Assembly (NCBI GenBank): GCA_937916485.1
Contig: CALFSV010000407.1
Location: 1 to 27,426, forward strand
Direction: 5' to 3'
Source: an uncultured Paracoccaceae bacterium
GTDB lineage: Bacteria; Pseudomonadota; Alphaproteobacteria; Rhodobacterales; Rhodobacteraceae
Length of the DNA stretch: 27,426 nt
Part shown: piece by piece, positions 6,217 to 14,070 of the stretch
How positions within the stretch are numbered: position 1 is the first letter of the stretch
How the letters are laid out: each line of letters begins with the position of its first letter
Position numbers and translations under genes: made by a program
Notes under the pieces: model-generated
The model's database searches: none
What the model was told of the DNA's origin: nothing
Seen by the model: the letters and a program-made list of their open reading frames with translations, nothing else

Positions 6217-8670
6217 CTAGGCGCGCACCCGTTCTGATTTTGGATCATAAGGCGTGCGCAGATATGCGGTAGTTTTGATATGTTGGCCCGCCAGATCAAT
6301 GACAAAACTGTGGCTCTCGATAAATGCCTGATCAATCTTGCGACCAACTTCGACGTCACACAATGCAACCGCAGCGCCAAGGGTATGCCCATAGCCCGCT
6401 GACCGGACCTCGCCGACTTCAGCGCCGTCGCAAAGCACGGCCTCACCGCCCCAAATCTGCGCATCGGCATCGTTCAACACCAATTGGATAATGCGGCGGT
6501 TCAGGTGATCAGGATCAGCCTTCGCAGCAAGCAACGCGTCTTTTCCGATAAACCCACCTGCTTTGTCAAAATCTACCGCGAAGCCCAGACCGGCATGTAG
6601 TGGCGTGATGTCAGGGGTCAACTCGCGGCTCCATGCGCGATAGCCTTTTTCGATCCGCAGACCGTCCAGCGCGTAGTAACCCGCGTCGCGGATACCATGA
6701 TCGGCACCAACCCGCATCAGATCGTCATAAACTCCAACGCTAAATTCTGTTGGAACAATAAGCTCCCAACCCAACTCGCCCACATAGGTCATGCGGTTTG
6801 CCATCACGGTGGCATAGCCAAGGTCGATGCTTTTGCAGATGCCAAAGGGAAAGCTGTCGTTCGATAGATCGGATTTGGTCAATGCGCCCAACACGTCGCG
6901 GGATTTTGGCCCCATAAGTGCCAGAACAGACCACGCCGATGTGACATCGGTCATGAACACATAGGCACCGCGTGCAAAATTGCGCGAAATCCAGTCGGCA
7001 TCGCGCACCGCCTGCGCCGAGCCAGTGATGATGAAAAACGTGTCTACCTTCGTGCGGATGACTGTCAAGTCGCTTTCAAATCCGCCGCGTTTGTTCAACA
7101 GGCCCGTGTATACAGTTTTGCCAATCGGCACGTCGATATTCGCGGCACAAATTCTGTTGAGTTCAGTGCAGGCATCGCGCCCCTGCACCAGTAACTTTGC
7201 AAAGGATGTCTGGTCGAACACGGCGACGCCTTCACGCACCGCCTTGTGTTCTTCTGCCACTGCCGCGTGCCAATTTTGACGTCCAAAGCTATATTCGGTG
7301 TCTGCCTTTGTGCCTTCGGGCGCGAACCAATTTGCCCTTTCCCAGCCCATTTTTGATCCGAATACTGACCGTTTCGCGGCCAATCGGTCATACAACGGCG
7401 AACGGCGGAACGGGCGCGCTGTGTCCAATTCCCGGTTCGGCCATGGCATTGCATAATGCAGGCCTAAGGTTTCTTTCACCCTGTCGTGCAACCACTTCGG
7501 ATTGTTGTTAAAATCGGCAAAACGGCGGATGTCGACGGCAAACAGGTCTGACGTCGCCTCACCTTCCACAATCCATTCAGCGAGCGCACGCCCAGCACCA
7601 CCGGCACTTGCGATGCCCATCGAATTGAAGCCAGCGCCGACAAAGAAATTTACCAGTTCTGGCGCTTCACCTAGCAAATAGTTGTTGTCAGGCGTGAAGC
7701 TTTCGGGGCCATTGTAGAATTTGCGAACACCTGCGGTTTCCATATCCGGCACACGGATCAGCGCGTTGTTCAAAAGAATTTCAAACTGGTCCCAATCGTC
7801 GGGCAACAATGAGAATTGGAATTTTTCAGGGATGCCATCCATGCCCCACGGTTTTGCCTCAGGTTCAAACCCGCCCATCACCAGCCCGCCGGTTTCTTCT
7901 TTGAAATAGATATAACCGTCTGGGTCGCGCAAAACCGGAAGGTCGAGTTTAATTCCCTTCATTGGCTCGGTCACTATATACATATGCTCGGCGGAATGAA
8001 GCGGGACATTCACACCGCACATCTTGCCAATCTCGCGGGCCCATTGACCTGCACAATTGACAACGACTTGAGCTTCAATTGTGCCGTGATCCGTTACAAC
8101 CCCTGTTACAGCGCCATCCTTTGTGGTGATATCGGTGACTTTCACGCCCTCAATAACCCGCGCACCGCCATTGCGTGCACCCCTTGCCAAAGACTGTGTC
8201 AGATCGGTCGGGTTGGCCTTACCGTCTCCGGGCATCCAAATCCCGCCTTTCAGATCACCAGTTTGCATCACTGGCCATTTATCGCCTGCCTCTTGTGGGG
8301 TCAGAACATCCACCTCGACGCCCTGGGCACGGGCGGCAGCGGCTGTGCGCATCAGCATTGTCATTCTGTCATCAGTGCGTGCGACAGTGACGGACCCGCA
8401 CTGCATCCAACCTGTCGCCAACCCTGTTTCAGCCTCAAGATCCGCATAAAGCTGTGTTGAATAGCGGATCAGATTGGTCATGGCTGGCTGGCTTCGTAAT
8501 TGCCCAACAAGACCCGCCGCATGCCATGTTGTACCGCAGCTCAACTGTCCTTGTTCCAGCAACACAACATCCGTATGCCCCATCTTTGTGAGGTGATACG
8601 CCACCGAACAGCCGACAATACCGCCACCGATGATGACGTATTGCGCACGTTGGGGAAAAGATTTTGACAT
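6217..8670 (-). CDS. FAD oxidoreductase, dimethylglycine/sarcosine dehydrogenase type, with C-terminal GcvT-like domain
   Basis: The product is 817 residues. It starts with the FAD-binding motif VIIGGGIVGCSVAYHL (residues 12-27) ending at Glu39. Next comes TTWHAAGL, whose His50 corresponds to the histidine that binds FAD covalently in dimethylglycine dehydrogenase. The N-terminal ~400 residues are a DAO fold and the C-terminal half is a GcvT/aminomethyltransferase-like region (for example GFAVDFDKAGGFIGKDALL). Such enzymes oxidatively remove N-methyl groups and can pass the carbon to tetrahydrofolate. The start at 8670 is preferred over an upstream in-frame ATG (8721) because GGAG lies 7 bases before it. 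The gene sits downstream of LysR and DeoR genes beside the AEP operon, so an N-methylated aminophosphonate is a possible substrate. Dimethylglycine or sarcosine is the conservative alternative. Confidence 0.88.
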   Translation of the reverse strand: MSKSFPQRAQYVIIGGGIVGCSVAYHLTKMGHTDVVLLEQGQLSCGTTWHAAGLVGQLRSQPAMTNLIRYSTQLYADLEAETGLATGWMQCGSVTVARTDDRMTMLMRTAAAARAQGVEVDVLTPQEAGDKWPVMQTGDLKGGIWMPGDGKANPTDLTQSLARGARNGGARVIEGVKVTDITTKDGAVTGVVTDHGTIEAQVVVNCAGQWAREIGKMCGVNVPLHSAEHMYIVTEPMKGIKLDLPVLRDPDGYIYFKEETGGLVMGGFEPEAKPWGMDGIPEKFQFSLLPDDWDQFEILLNNALIRVPDMETAGVRKFYNGPESFTPDNNYLLGEAPELVNFFVGAGFNSMGIASAGGAGRALAEWIVEGEATSDLFAVDIRRFADFNNNPKWLHDRVKETLGLHYAMPWPNRELDTARPFRRSPLYDRLAAKRSVFGSKMGWERANWFAPEGTKADTEYSFGRQNWHAAVAEEHKAVREGVAVFDQTSFAKLLVQGRDACTELNRICAANIDVPIGKTVYTGLLNKRGGFESDLTVIRTKVDTFFIITGSAQAVRDADWISRNFARGAYVFMTDVTSAWSVLALMGPKSRDVLGALTKSDLSNDSFPFGICKSIDLGYATVMANRMTYVGELGWELIVPTEFSVGVYDDLMRVGADHGIRDAGYYALDGLRIEKGYRAWSRELTPDITPLHAGLGFAVDFDKAGGFIGKDALLAAKADPDHLNRRIIQLVLNDADAQIWGGEAVLCDGAEVGEVRSAGYGHTLGAAVALCDVEVGRKIDQAFIESHSFVIDLAGQHIKTTAYLRTPYDPKSERVRA

Positions 8671-8742
8671 TGCACGACTCCAAAAGGCTATGAACTGACA
8701 AAATATTTCAATACTTTGCAAAATTATGCAATGATTGAAATA

Positions 8743-9497
8743 TCAGTCGGTAATCTGAAAGATCATTCCGTTTTGCGTGATCGCGCTGAGAACCTCGGGA
8801 TCTGGGCGTTGATCCATCATAATGCATGTGCCCTTGGGCGGCGTTGGCATCGCCATTTGCCCTACAACGCCAAATTTTGCATGATCCGCGATCACAAATC
8901 GCGTGCCCCCATTCAAAAGCATCTGTGTCCGAAAGCTGACCGCCTCTTTGCTAAAATCCGTTAACAGCGTTCTTGCAGACAACCCGCCTGCGCTTACCAC
9001 TGCAAAATCAACGTGATATTGGCTGATCTGTACGGTTGTTTCGATGCCGATCGTCGCCATTTCTTGGGTGTCGACTTTGCCACCCAACATAATCAATTCA
9101 CGACAGTTTAGTGCAATCTGTTGGGCAATCGCAAAGTCATTTGTATAGACCATCAGGTCCATGCGAGCGTGCAGCGCCTGCGCCAAAGCAAAGGTGGATG
9201 ACCCGTTATCAAGAAACAACGAAGATCCATCTGGAATTTGGGCCGCCAAGGCAAGCGCAATCCGGGTCTTGCCGCTGGCGTTTAACTGGGTCCGGCTTGC
9301 CATCGGGATTTCTTGGGCTCTAATTTGTGTCGCGCCACCCCTGATCTGTCGCAGTTTGACGCGTTCGGCCAGTTACTCGATATCCTTGCGTACAGTTTCG
9401 CGTGTGACGCCAAGGTGTTCTGTCAAGGCACGCGTCGACACAGTTGTTTTGCGTTGGATTTGGCCAGAATGATTGCGTGCCGCTCAGATGCTAACAT
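8743..9497 (-). pseudogene. DeoR-family transcriptional regulator, broken by a frameshift and an internal stop
   Basis: The sensor domain is open from 9303 to 8743 (186 codons, with SLFLDNGSSTFALAQAL and a conserved VVSAGGL segment). The DNA-binding domain is upstream but damaged. From ATG 9495-9497 (preceded by AAAAGGG) the frame reads MLASERHAIILAK, then a single base is missing in the AAATCCAACGC stretch. The correct frame continues as RKTTVSTRALTEHLGVTRET, VRKDIE, then an in-frame TAA where a residue is expected, and LAERVKLRQIRGGATQIRAQ. Both lesions lie in or near the helix-turn-helix region. An internal ATG at 9303 could still make an orphan sensor domain. It precedes the flavoprotein gene by 72 bases and was probably its regulator. 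A sequencing error could explain one lesion but hardly both. Confidence 0.8.
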
Positions 9498-9550
9498 TAT
9501 TTGCCCTTTTCATGCGCTTGCGTTGTTCAAGTGTCTTGCATTTGAACATA

Positions 9551-10414
9551 TTAGCCAACCTCCCGCACGGATCGCATGAACGTACGTATCATTGGCAAAT
9601 CACGGCGCATTTTTAGGATAACAAGGGTTTCGACCATTTCCAATTCAATGCCGGTAATCTTAATAGGCTGCAAGCGTTCATCGTGATTATGTTCCGCTTG
9701 CGAGACAAAGCCGATACCCGCCCCCGATGCCACGATTTCGCGCATCGCTTCGCGACCATCCACTTCGATGATTGGTTTCATCGGGACCTTCATTGCCTGC
9801 GCTGCCTCCTCAATATTTGAGCGCGTCCGAGATCCCGTTTCGCGCAAAACCAAGGGCCATTTGGACAGATCTTTAAAGGCGATCTCGGTGCGGCCGTTCG
9901 GGAGATAGTTCTTGGCAGAAATGGCAATAATCGGGGCCCGCCCAATATCAAATGCAGTGAAGTCAGACGCCGGCTGCATATTACCAACGACACCGATTTC
10001 GGCATCATAATTGCGCAAACGGGCCAGCACTTCTTTGGTATTGCCGGTTTTGATCGACACAAAAACCTTGGGATTGTTCTGACGAAAATGGCTGATCGCA
10101 TCGGTCACATGCAATGCTGAATCAGCCACGATGCGCAGCGACCCGGTTACGGTAGCACTTGAATGATCAAGGTATTCGCCAATGCTATCTTCAATCTCGA
10201 AGAATTGTTTAGTCATCCTAAACAGGCCCGCGCCAGCTTCTGTCAAATAAACGTTTCGTTTCTCGCGCTTAAACAAAAGCGTGTCATGGGCCTGCTCTAA
10301 CCGTTTGACCTGATCAGAAAGCGCTGGCTGAGTTTGGTTCAATCTATCTGCCGCACGCGAAAACCCACCGTAAAGGGCAACGCTATGAAAGGCACGAAGT
10401 TGCGTATATCTCAT
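9551..10414 (-). CDS. LysR-family regulator, probable activator of AEP catabolism
   Basis: The product is 287 residues, the usual LysR length. The N-terminal winged helix (about residues 1-60) reads MRYTQLRAFHSVALYGGFSR then AADRLNQTQPALSDQVKRLE. A periplasmic-binding-protein-like effector domain follows. Overall it resembles the group of LysR regulators found beside phnW-type genes (AEP-catabolism-associated LysR, TIGR03339 as I remember it). It is transcribed on the minus strand after the inositol-monophosphatase-family gene (59-base gap) and 53 bases before the broken DeoR gene, divergent from phnW. The likely effector is AEP or a breakdown product; this is inferred from context. Its own upstream gap (10415-10473) is A/T-rich and could hold a promoter. 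Confidence 0.88.
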   Translation of the reverse strand: MRYTQLRAFHSVALYGGFSRAADRLNQTQPALSDQVKRLEQAHDTLLFKREKRNVYLTEAGAGLFRMTKQFFEIEDSIGEYLDHSSATVTGSLRIVADSALHVTDAISHFRQNNPKVFVSIKTGNTKEVLARLRNYDAEIGVVGNMQPASDFTAFDIGRAPIIAISAKNYLPNGRTEIAFKDLSKWPLVLRETGSRTRSNIEEAAQAMKVPMKPIIEVDGREAMREIVASGAGIGFVSQAEHNHDERLQPIKITGIELEMVETLVILKMRRDLPMIRTFMRSVREVG

Positions 10415-10473
10415 GTCGGAAAGCCATCACAAAGATTTATATTTAAGGTATAACTATAATACTCTGTCTGGAC

Positions 10474-11250
10474 CTAACACTCAAGCTGTAAGAGATCGAC
10501 CAATTGCGCGTGCAGCTCTGGCGTCGCGGCACTGATGATCGGACCTTCGTAGGTCAGATCAGGTTTTTGCCCTGTCCATGTTGTCATGATCCCCCCTGCC
10601 CCTTCGACGACCGGACCAAGTGCAAGAAAATCATAAGGCTTCAGATCATAGTCGACCACAGCATCGACATGCCCTGCCGCAAGAAGCGCGTGTGGATAGC
10701 AATCATATGCAAACCGCCGCGTTTGTCCGCTTTGCATTAGCTTTGCAAAAACGGTCGGATGCGCATCATAGATTTTCTCGCCCTCGTTCACATAGAGAAT
10801 GGCGTCGGCAAGGTTCGTCTGTGTAGATACGTGGATTTCAGCGCCATTGCATGTTGCCGCTGCTCCCTTAATCCCGCAGTAAATCTCACCCAATACCGGC
10901 ATACCAATAATGCCAAGTTTCGGGTCGCCCGCCTCAAGATATCCGAGCAGAAATCCAAAAAGTGGGTGGCCAGACAAAAAAGACCGCGTTCCGTCAATTG
11001 GATCGATAACCCACAAATTATCCTGACCTGATCCATCAATTCCGTATTCTTCGCCCAGAATGCTGTGATCAGGATATTTTTCCAAGATCGCCGCGCGTAT
11101 CTGTTTTTCGATGCTCTGATCTGCAAAGGTCACTGGGCTTTGATCTTGCTTGAACGAAATCTCGATGGGTTTACAAAAAAAACCTTTGGCCAGTTCAGCT
11201 GCGAGTTCAGCGAAATGATGGCCGTCTTCAAACAATGTTGCGGCGTCCAT
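10474..11250 (-). CDS. Inositol-monophosphatase-family phosphatase (HisN/IMPase-like)
   Basis: The product is 258 residues, typical of the family. Metal-binding motifs are intact: GEE (Glu67-Glu68) and WVIDPIDGTRSF with Asp83 and Asp86. The second signature is present in modified form as YDLKPYDFLALGPVVEGAGG near the C-terminus. These magnesium-dependent phosphatases hydrolyse phosphate monoesters such as inositol phosphate, histidinol phosphate or sugar phosphates. An AAGGAC ribosome-binding site precedes ATG 11250. The gene is divergent from phnW and heads the LysR-DeoR-flavoprotein strand. Histidine biosynthesis is unlikely given the neighbours. It may dephosphorylate a phosphate ester released from the imported phosphonate compound, but that is inference. 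Confidence 0.88.
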   Translation of the reverse strand: MDAATLFEDGHHFAELAAELAKGFFCKPIEISFKQDQSPVTFADQSIEKQIRAAILEKYPDHSILGEEYGIDGSGQDNLWVIDPIDGTRSFLSGHPLFGFLLGYLEAGDPKLGIIGMPVLGEIYCGIKGAAATCNGAEIHVSTQTNLADAILYVNEGEKIYDAHPTVFAKLMQSGQTRRFAYDCYPHALLAAGHVDAVVDYDLKPYDFLALGPVVEGAGGIMTTWTGQKPDLTYEGPIISAATPELHAQLVDLLQLEC

Positions 11251-11610
11251 GAATATCCCGTCCTTTTGGTCTGTCCCTTGGCCAACTGATGCAAGCGAGC
11301 GTCAGCCAAGTCGATATGCGTTCAAGGGTCAAATAGGCGCAAAACATCTTGTGCGCCAAACGTTGTGTGTGTCTTCTTTTGTTTATATATGTCTTTTTGT
11401 ATGATTCAAAGCCATGCTTTTGCTTTTGTGCCATGCACAGACGTCAACGCAGATCATGCGGACGACACGGTTTTTGCCCCGCGAAATCCGACTATTTCAG
11501 CGCATTCAATCCATCAAAAAAATCTATCGAAAGATAAGCATTGTGGATTTTACATATGAACCGTGCTGGTCCAAATTCACGTCAAATATCCCCAGCGGCG
11601 GAGCACTCAG
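11251..11610. promoter_or_regulatory. Divergent control region between the phosphatase gene and phnW
   Basis: This 360-base gap holds no gene and must carry the promoters of two divergent units. It contains the imperfect palindrome at 11336-11357 and a T-rich stretch (11371-11400) leading to TATGAT at 11400-11405, a possible -10 element for the phnW operon. I looked for a Pho box (paired CTGTCAT-like repeats) and found none. Confidence 0.55.
11336..11357. promoter_or_regulatory. Candidate operator palindrome upstream of phnW
   Basis: GGCGCA and TGCGCC form perfect 6-base arms around a 10-base centre, with 9 of 11 half-site positions matching overall. It lies in the divergent gap, 254 bases before the phnW start and 86 bases before the phosphatase start. 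It could bind the LysR protein or another dimeric regulator. Confidence 0.45.
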
Positions 11611-12792
11611 ATGAAAAATTCTCCCATCCCGAAACCAAAGCTAGGCGAACCCTACCTTTTGACGCCGGGGCCGCTTACGACATCATACGAAGTGAAAGAA
11701 GCCATGTTGCGAGATTGGGGCAGCTGGGATGATGACTTTCGCGCAATGACCCGGGATATGCGATCTCGATTGCTCGACCTGATTGGGCCCGGTTCTGACG
11801 CGTATGATTGCGTGCCAATTCAGGGTTCAGGGTCCTATTGTGTCGAAGCAATGTTAGGGTCGTTTGTGCCCAAAGACGGCAAAGTACTGGTATTGGCCAA
11901 TGGGGCCTACGGCTTGCGGGCTGCGGCAACTTTGAAATGTATTGGGCGAAACTATCATCTGTTGGACAAGGGCGACTACCTGCCGCCACGCGGTGATGAA
12001 GTTATGGAAATCCTAAGCCAAGACGCGGCAATCAGCCATGTCCTGATCATCCACTGTGAAACAAGTTCGGGTATCCTGAACCCTGTCCAAGAACTGGCCG
12101 ATGCCGCCCACGCAGCAGGACGCAAGGTTTTGATCGACAGCATGTCAGCCTTTGGCGCCATCCCGCTCGAGGCAGAGACCGTAAAGTATGCAGCGATGGT
12201 GTCTTCGGCAAACAAATGCATCGAAGGCGTTCCAGGCTTTGGTTTTGTGATCGCCCGCACGGATGAACTTGTCGCGGCTAAGGGCAACAGCCATTCCCTA
12301 TCACTTGACGTCGAGGCCCAATGGTCAGCGATGGAAAAAACCGGCCAATGGAGATTTACGCCGCCAACCCATGTGGTGGCCGCCTTTATCGAGGCGCTTA
12401 AGGGGCACAAAGCAGAAGGCGGTGTTGCGGGTCGCGGTGGACGCTATCACCGCAACCGCGATACAATGGTGTCCGGCATGCGCGCGCTTGGGTTTGAAAC
12501 CCTGCTAGATGATCGTTGGCAGTCTCCGATCATCGTTACCTTCTTCTGCCCTGCTGATCCGAAGTTCTCGTTTAAGGGTTTCTACGAGGCGATGAAAGAA
12601 ATGGGGTTTATCATCTACCCCGGCAAATTAACCGTGGTTGATAGTTTCCGTGTCGGCTGCATTGGCCAGATGGACGATCACGTTATGCATAAGGTCGTCA
12701 AAGCGGCCGGTGATGCATTGACTCATATGGGTGTTCTATCTGCGGTGCCACCCGCCGCGGCACTTGAAGAACGCAAAATACTTACTGCTTAA
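11611..12792 (+). CDS. phnW: 2-aminoethylphosphonate:pyruvate transaminase
   Basis: This PLP enzyme converts AEP plus pyruvate to phosphonoacetaldehyde plus alanine, the first step of AEP catabolism. The product is 393 residues. The N-terminus has LLTPGPLTTSYEVKEAMLRD and WGSWDDDF, a block typical of PhnW. Asp176 (LIDSMSAFG) should bind the PLP pyridine nitrogen. Lys202 in SANKCIEGVPGFGF should form the Schiff base. ATG 11611 is preferred over an upstream in-frame ATG (11563) because GGAG sits 8 bases before it and it gives the standard N-terminus. The next gene starts 17 bases after the stop, and phnA-phnY confirm the pathway. Homologous serine-glyoxylate or alanine-glyoxylate aminotransferases are less likely given the N-terminal motif and neighbours. 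Confidence 0.95.
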   Translation: MKNSPIPKPKLGEPYLLTPGPLTTSYEVKEAMLRDWGSWDDDFRAMTRDMRSRLLDLIGPGSDAYDCVPIQGSGSYCVEAMLGSFVPKDGKVLVLANGAYGLRAAATLKCIGRNYHLLDKGDYLPPRGDEVMEILSQDAAISHVLIIHCETSSGILNPVQELADAAHAAGRKVLIDSMSAFGAIPLEAETVKYAAMVSSANKCIEGVPGFGFVIARTDELVAAKGNSHSLSLDVEAQWSAMEKTGQWRFTPPTHVVAAFIEALKGHKAEGGVAGRGGRYHRNRDTMVSGMRALGFETLLDDRWQSPIIVTFFCPADPKFSFKGFYEAMKEMGFIIYPGKLTVVDSFRVGCIGQMDDHVMHKVVKAAGDALTHMGVLSAVPPAAALEERKILTA

Positions 12793-12809
12793 GCAATAAA
12801 GGAACGAAA

Positions 12810-14054
12810 ATGACCATCTCTTCTCCCGTTGTCGCGAATGATCGCACATATCCTGTCCCCAAAACCTGCGCGATTGCTATCTGCCTTGATGGGTGCGAGC
12901 CGGAGTATCTGACCAAGGCGATTGCCGATGGGTTAATGCCAACGCTGAAACGTATGCGCGAAACTGGCACAGACCGTTTGGCGCATTCGGTCATTCCATC
13001 TTTCACCAACCCCAACAATCTGTCCATCGCGACAGGACGCCCGCCGATCGTGCACGGCATCTGCGGCAACTACTTGTATGAACCGGACACTGGTGAAGAA
13101 GTCATGATGAACGACGTGCGGTTCTTGCGGGCCCCCACTGTTTTCTCAAAGTTCTATGAGGCTGGGGCACGGGTCGCGATTGTCACTGCCAAGGACAAAT
13201 TGCGTGCCTTGTTGGGTGCGGGTCTGAAATTTGACGAAGACCGCGCTGTTTGCTTTTCAGCTGAAAAATCAGGCACATCCACCAAAGACATTCACGGACA
13301 AGACGCAGCGAGCAAATGGCTGGGAATGGCTCAACCAGAGGTCTACTCGGCTGAGCTGTCAGAATTTGTCTTCGCCGCTGGTGTGAAGCTGCTCAAGGAG
13401 TGGAGCCCAGACGTCATGTACCTGACCACGACCGACTATGTGCAGCACAAATATGCCCCTGACGACGCGCAAGCCAAATCGTTTTACGAAATGTTCGACA
13501 AATACCTGACTGAGTTGGACGCGATGGGTGCAGCAATCGTTGTGACGGCGGATCACGGCATGAAGCCAAAGCACGACGCAAATGGCGACCCTGCCGTCAT
13601 CTATGTTCAAGACCTCTTGGACGAATGGCTTGGTGAAGCTGCTGCGCGTGTTATTTTGCCGATCACCGACCCTTATGTCGTGCACCACGGTGCGCTTGGC
13701 GGGTTCGGCACTGCTTACCTGCCCGAAGGCACAGATCGTGGCGATATTATCGCGCGACTGGCCGCCCGCGAAGAACTCCTCGAGGTTGTCACCAAGGAAG
13801 AGGCGGTCGAGCGTTTTGAACTTCCTGCGGATCGTATTGGCGATATTGTCATGATCTCGACGGAAAATATGACCATCGGCACATCTGAAAGCCGTCATGA
13901 TTTGGCCGCGCTCAATGAACCCCTGCGCAGCCACGGTGGCCTGACAGAACAAGTGGTGCCTTTCATCGTAAACCGCGTAATTGATTTGCCAAGCAAACCC
14001 GTCCTGCGAAACTTCGATGCGCTCTTTTATGCAATAACCGCTGCGGCGCTTTAA
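12810..14054 (+). CDS. phnA: Phosphonoacetate hydrolase
   Basis: This zinc enzyme of the alkaline phosphatase superfamily cleaves the C-P bond of phosphonoacetate to acetate and phosphate. The product is 414 residues, the usual length, without a signal peptide. The expected metal and nucleophile set is complete: Asp27 (CLDGCEPEYL), the Thr66 nucleophile (PSFTNPNN), Asp209 and His213 (TTDYVQHKY), Asp248-His249 (ADHGMKPKH) and His375 (SHGGLTEQ). The TNPNN motif and the neighbours separate it from nucleotide pyrophosphatases. A good AAAGGA ribosome-binding site precedes ATG 12810. It lies between phnW and phnY in one operon. It is not the unrelated E. coli protein also called PhnA. Confidence 0.95.
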   Translation: MTISSPVVANDRTYPVPKTCAIAICLDGCEPEYLTKAIADGLMPTLKRMRETGTDRLAHSVIPSFTNPNNLSIATGRPPIVHGICGNYLYEPDTGEEVMMNDVRFLRAPTVFSKFYEAGARVAIVTAKDKLRALLGAGLKFDEDRAVCFSAEKSGTSTKDIHGQDAASKWLGMAQPEVYSAELSEFVFAAGVKLLKEWSPDVMYLTTTDYVQHKYAPDDAQAKSFYEMFDKYLTELDAMGAAIVVTADHGMKPKHDANGDPAVIYVQDLLDEWLGEAAARVILPITDPYVVHHGALGGFGTAYLPEGTDRGDIIARLAAREELLEVVTKEEAVERFELPADRIGDIVMISTENMTIGTSESRHDLAALNEPLRSHGGLTEQVVPFIVNRVIDLPSKPVLRNFDALFYAITAAAL

Positions 14055-14070
14055 AACGAAAGACCCCTAA

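Noticed and set aside
7816..8460. Open frame of 214 codons on + inside the flavoprotein gene
   Set aside because: It lies wholly antisense to a gene with clear FAD-binding motifs, has no recognisable domain or ribosome-binding site, and has shadow-like composition rich in Cys and His.
11251..11610. Pho box upstream of phnW
   Set aside because: I looked for paired CTGTCAT-like repeats with 11-base periodicity and found none. A formal matrix scan was not possible.
12810..14054. Nucleotide pyrophosphatase or generic alkaline-phosphatase-superfamily enzyme instead of phosphonoacetate hydrolase
   Set aside because: The PSFTNPNN nucleophile motif, the full spacing of the metal ligands and the phnW/phnY neighbours point specifically to phosphonoacetate hydrolase.
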